Source: Circinella umbellata (Eukaryota; Mucoromycota; Mucoromycetes; Mucorales; Lichtheimiaceae). Taken from it: 64,000 bases of DNA. The position numbers were made by a program, and so were the translations under genes. Below the pieces are notes generated by a model. That model was not told the DNA's origin and ran no database searches. It saw only the letters and a program-made list of their open reading frames with translations. Shown in pieces: positions 61,534 through 64,000 of this stretch. Within the stretch, counting starts at the first letter, position 1; every line of letters begins with the position of its first letter. The DNA lies in contig JAIWNF010000035.1 of NCBI GenBank assembly GCA_025093555.1, forward strand, positions 496,001 through 560,000, read 5' to 3'.

Positions 61534-64000
61534 AATTGGAATAATAATAATAATAAAGCTATTTTTATATCTGAAATACAAATATTAAACTTTTGTTAAT
61601 CGACTTTTATAATTGGGTGATTAGCTAAATAAGTGAATGTATACTCCAATTAATATATATGGGTTTTGGTGTCACGGTGATAGAAAATATTTTTGTATAC
61701 ATCTATATTACTATCTGTATTCTTAAAATTAACTTTTATACAAAAGAGGAAATTCTATTGGCAAAGTGTAAAAGATTCTGGAAGATAAAAACTGACTTTA
61801 TCAAAATCAACCTCTTACTGCCTCGCTTAGCTTGGCTAAATGAGCACGTTCGCTCCGAGTCGTTTAACGGCATACGGTTTCGCTGCGCATTCGCTGTGTA
61901 AAAAATGCTGTAACAGGGGTTCTGGCTTCATATGAGTTGGTAAGAAATCTTGTACCAACACCCAATTAGACTGCTGCATTTACAGTAAAGCTTACATTTT
62001 TTATTTTGTATACAACTCATGCACTGGTCAACTTGGCTACAATATATATATACATATATATATTTATTATCAAACCGTTTCAAAGTATAAGCATTGAAGG
62101 TATACAGATAAATTAATCAACAGAGCAAGCATTCATCTAAATATAAAAATTTAATACTATTTTCACTATAAACTTGATATATTTAATCTGATCAACATTA
62201 TTTATTACTGTATGTATTAGGATCATTATTATTATTAGCACCGCCACCATTATCAGCCTGGTTGATATCAGCTATACCTTAGTCCTCATCTATGCCACCA
62301 GTACCATCACCCTCAACCGCAGTCGTTTCTCATGGCCCTAGTACTAAGAGAATTGAGTCAGCATTATTACAATCTTTTCTACCAAAACCCTTAGTTTCTG
62401 TAAATGTACTTACTCCTAAAAAAAGGGCAAGAAGTCGATAAATTCAAATAAAACAAGAACATTATATCTATATTATTTTATATACTTCCATAACTTAATT
62501 ATGCACATCCCAAATTATATAACATAATAAAGAAGTTCTTCTCCTAGTAATATATCAAGTCTTGTTTTTTTTCATAACAGAAAATAGTAAATCACCCCCA
62601 GGTATATTACTAGGGTTCTGGAGGGCGACTACATCCTTGTATCAAGTGCCATCAGACTACTTTTTCCAAAAAACATGCCATCATATGCCTTAACATGGAT
62701 AGGCGTCTACATATCCCCTATTACCAAACTGGTCCAGTATCACTTTTTCTAAACCAACTACGTAAAGGACAAGCTACTTTACCAAAACGAATACAATATT
62801 TAGCCTCTTTCCGGCCAATTATCTGCTCTATTATCATGAAACTTGATTCCTACCACCACCCAAACAGCAATCAGCAGCAATATCAAGACCCAAATCCAAG
62901 CGAGGCTTGCATCAAGTGGATTATTCCTCCTGCTCCTCAAATCGCTGAATAACATACTATCCGTCTTCTTCAAGCATTACTTTAACTTATTTATACCCCT
63001 CTATCAATTTGTTCTTTATTTTTTTTCTCTCTCTCTCCCTTTTTTCTTTTCTTTCTTTTCTAATCTTTTTCATCCTTTGTTTTTTTTTCTTTCCTCTGCC
63101 CCATCCTCACAGCTTAGAAACTATATACACTCAATGTAATAATTTTCTCAAATCACAACTTCAACAACACTCCATACGCCTTACAAAACAGAACGCTTTT
63201 TATCCTTTTTTTCATAGGCAACTTCTCTTCAATCTGTTAACATTATTTTCCCTATTTACTCGCATAAGGTTTTCATTCCCTCTACCCTCACTACCTTGTC
63301 TCGAGCAATATGTCCGCCCAGGACGCCGTGGTCAATTTGAGACGTTAAATAAAATAAACCGAATTCAGACGTATATTACTAGGGCCAATTGTAATGCAAA
63401 AATACTGTGAATCAAAGATTTCCACTAGATTTCACAGGATCTTTTTTATGGTGCGCAACTTAGTCTTTTTGTTTTTCTCTCCCCAACCCCAATAGTTATA
63501 AGTATGCGATATAACAGCCAGAGTTTAATATAATCTACCACATAAATAATAGGCAACGCTATCATATTTAAATTTAGTGGTAAACTAAGATAAGTAAACT
63601 GATAAAAAAAATTATTAAAACCCAAAGTCTCCTGAGGTCACCCAGTCCATGACTTTTTAATTCCCCGACCATTGGATAATCATAGATATTAGTGTTTGAA
63701 TAAGAATAACTCAAGATATCAAATGGTGAGATAAATACCCGGTGACCTGCTCTAAAATCATCAATTGCTGCATAAAACGTGTTGAAAAGTTTAATGACAT
63801 TCTGATTCCCTTAATGATGTAAACTAATGATCTCATTCAAGATTTTCACTTGGTTACAATTGCTAGATCATCATATTAGAATATATATATATATATATAA
63901 CATGATAAAGTATATAGTATAACTTGCATATTTTTTTTATATAATGAAGTATGCGTAATAATTTTCCAACACTTAGAGTAAGATATCTTATGCACTAATC
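61534..64000. other. Intergenic region with a frame-broken coding-like tract
   Basis: 2.5 kb to the window end. The stretch 62290-62950 has more balanced composition than its surroundings and holds protein-like segments in changing + strand frames: about 50 residues ending at 62439 (LLQSFLPKPLVSVNVL), a short piece near 62620 (GFWRATTSLYQVPSDYFF), and an 85-codon ORF at 62695-62952. Together they look like a decayed gene or transposon ORF of unknown family. The rest is T-rich and AT-rich, with TA repeats at 62041-62065 and 63882-63900. Confidence 0.4.

Overview
The window looks like a piece of a nuclear chromosome from an AT-rich filamentous fungus, most likely an early-diverging one (Mucoromycota, Mucorales-like). 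The reasons are a fungal beta-1,3-glucan synthase, a Zn2Cys6 transcription factor, a histidine-biosynthesis gene preceded by a Gcn4-type TGACTCA site, many short GT-AG introns (about 40-240 nt), no operons, standard code, and low-complexity Gln/Asn/Ser-rich transcription factors. The phylum call is inference; no species was identified. Gene models were spliced by hand, and every join quoted keeps the reading frame.

Layout. 1-5.2 kb: gene-poor AT-rich DNA with an ~83-bp minisatellite and frame-broken coding-like debris. 5.2-14.1 kb: a Pho80/Pcl-like cyclin (+), a secreted SGNH-hydrolase-like protein with an altered nucleophile motif (-), a small acidic protein of unknown function (-) and a vacuolar-type alkaline phosphatase (PHO8-like, +). 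15.4-25.4 kb: two direct copies of a ~2.7-kb segment, each carrying a PH-domain gene, separated by ~4.4 kb that holds a 93-bp MITE-like element. 26.4-32.6 kb: a 999-aa Zn2Cys6/PAS-like transcription factor, a dual-specificity phosphatase and a nitrilase-family hydrolase (all +). 32.6-33.1 kb: a 481-bp MITE with TA-flanked inverted repeats and six-fold subterminal repeats. 33.5-35.7 kb: a cytochrome P450 (-). 35.7-39.5 kb: intergenic, with a 978-bp TA-flanked inverted-repeat element. 39.5-45.7 kb: an FKS-type glucan synthase (-). 47.8-49.5 kb: a forkhead factor (+). 49.9-55.0 kb: a 1389-aa protein joining a Cas4/Dna2-like iron-sulfur nuclease to an SF1 helicase (-). 55.4-57.1 kb: a PHO84-like phosphate transporter (-). 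60.2-61.5 kb: histidinol-phosphate aminotransferase (+). The last 2.5 kb is intergenic with a coding-like but broken tract.

How the genes relate. Three products belong to the phosphate theme (Pho80-like cyclin, Pho8-like phosphatase, Pho84-like transporter), but they are scattered over 52 kb on both strands, so a shared regulon is possible and a cluster is not shown. The other genes are ordinary independent units: cell-wall synthesis, amino-acid biosynthesis, signalling, transcription and DNA processing. The most notable items are the nuclease-helicase fusion, the structured MITE beside the nitrilase gene, the SGNH protein lacking its serine nucleophile, and the PH-gene segmental duplication. 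No tRNA, rRNA or CRISPR array was seen.
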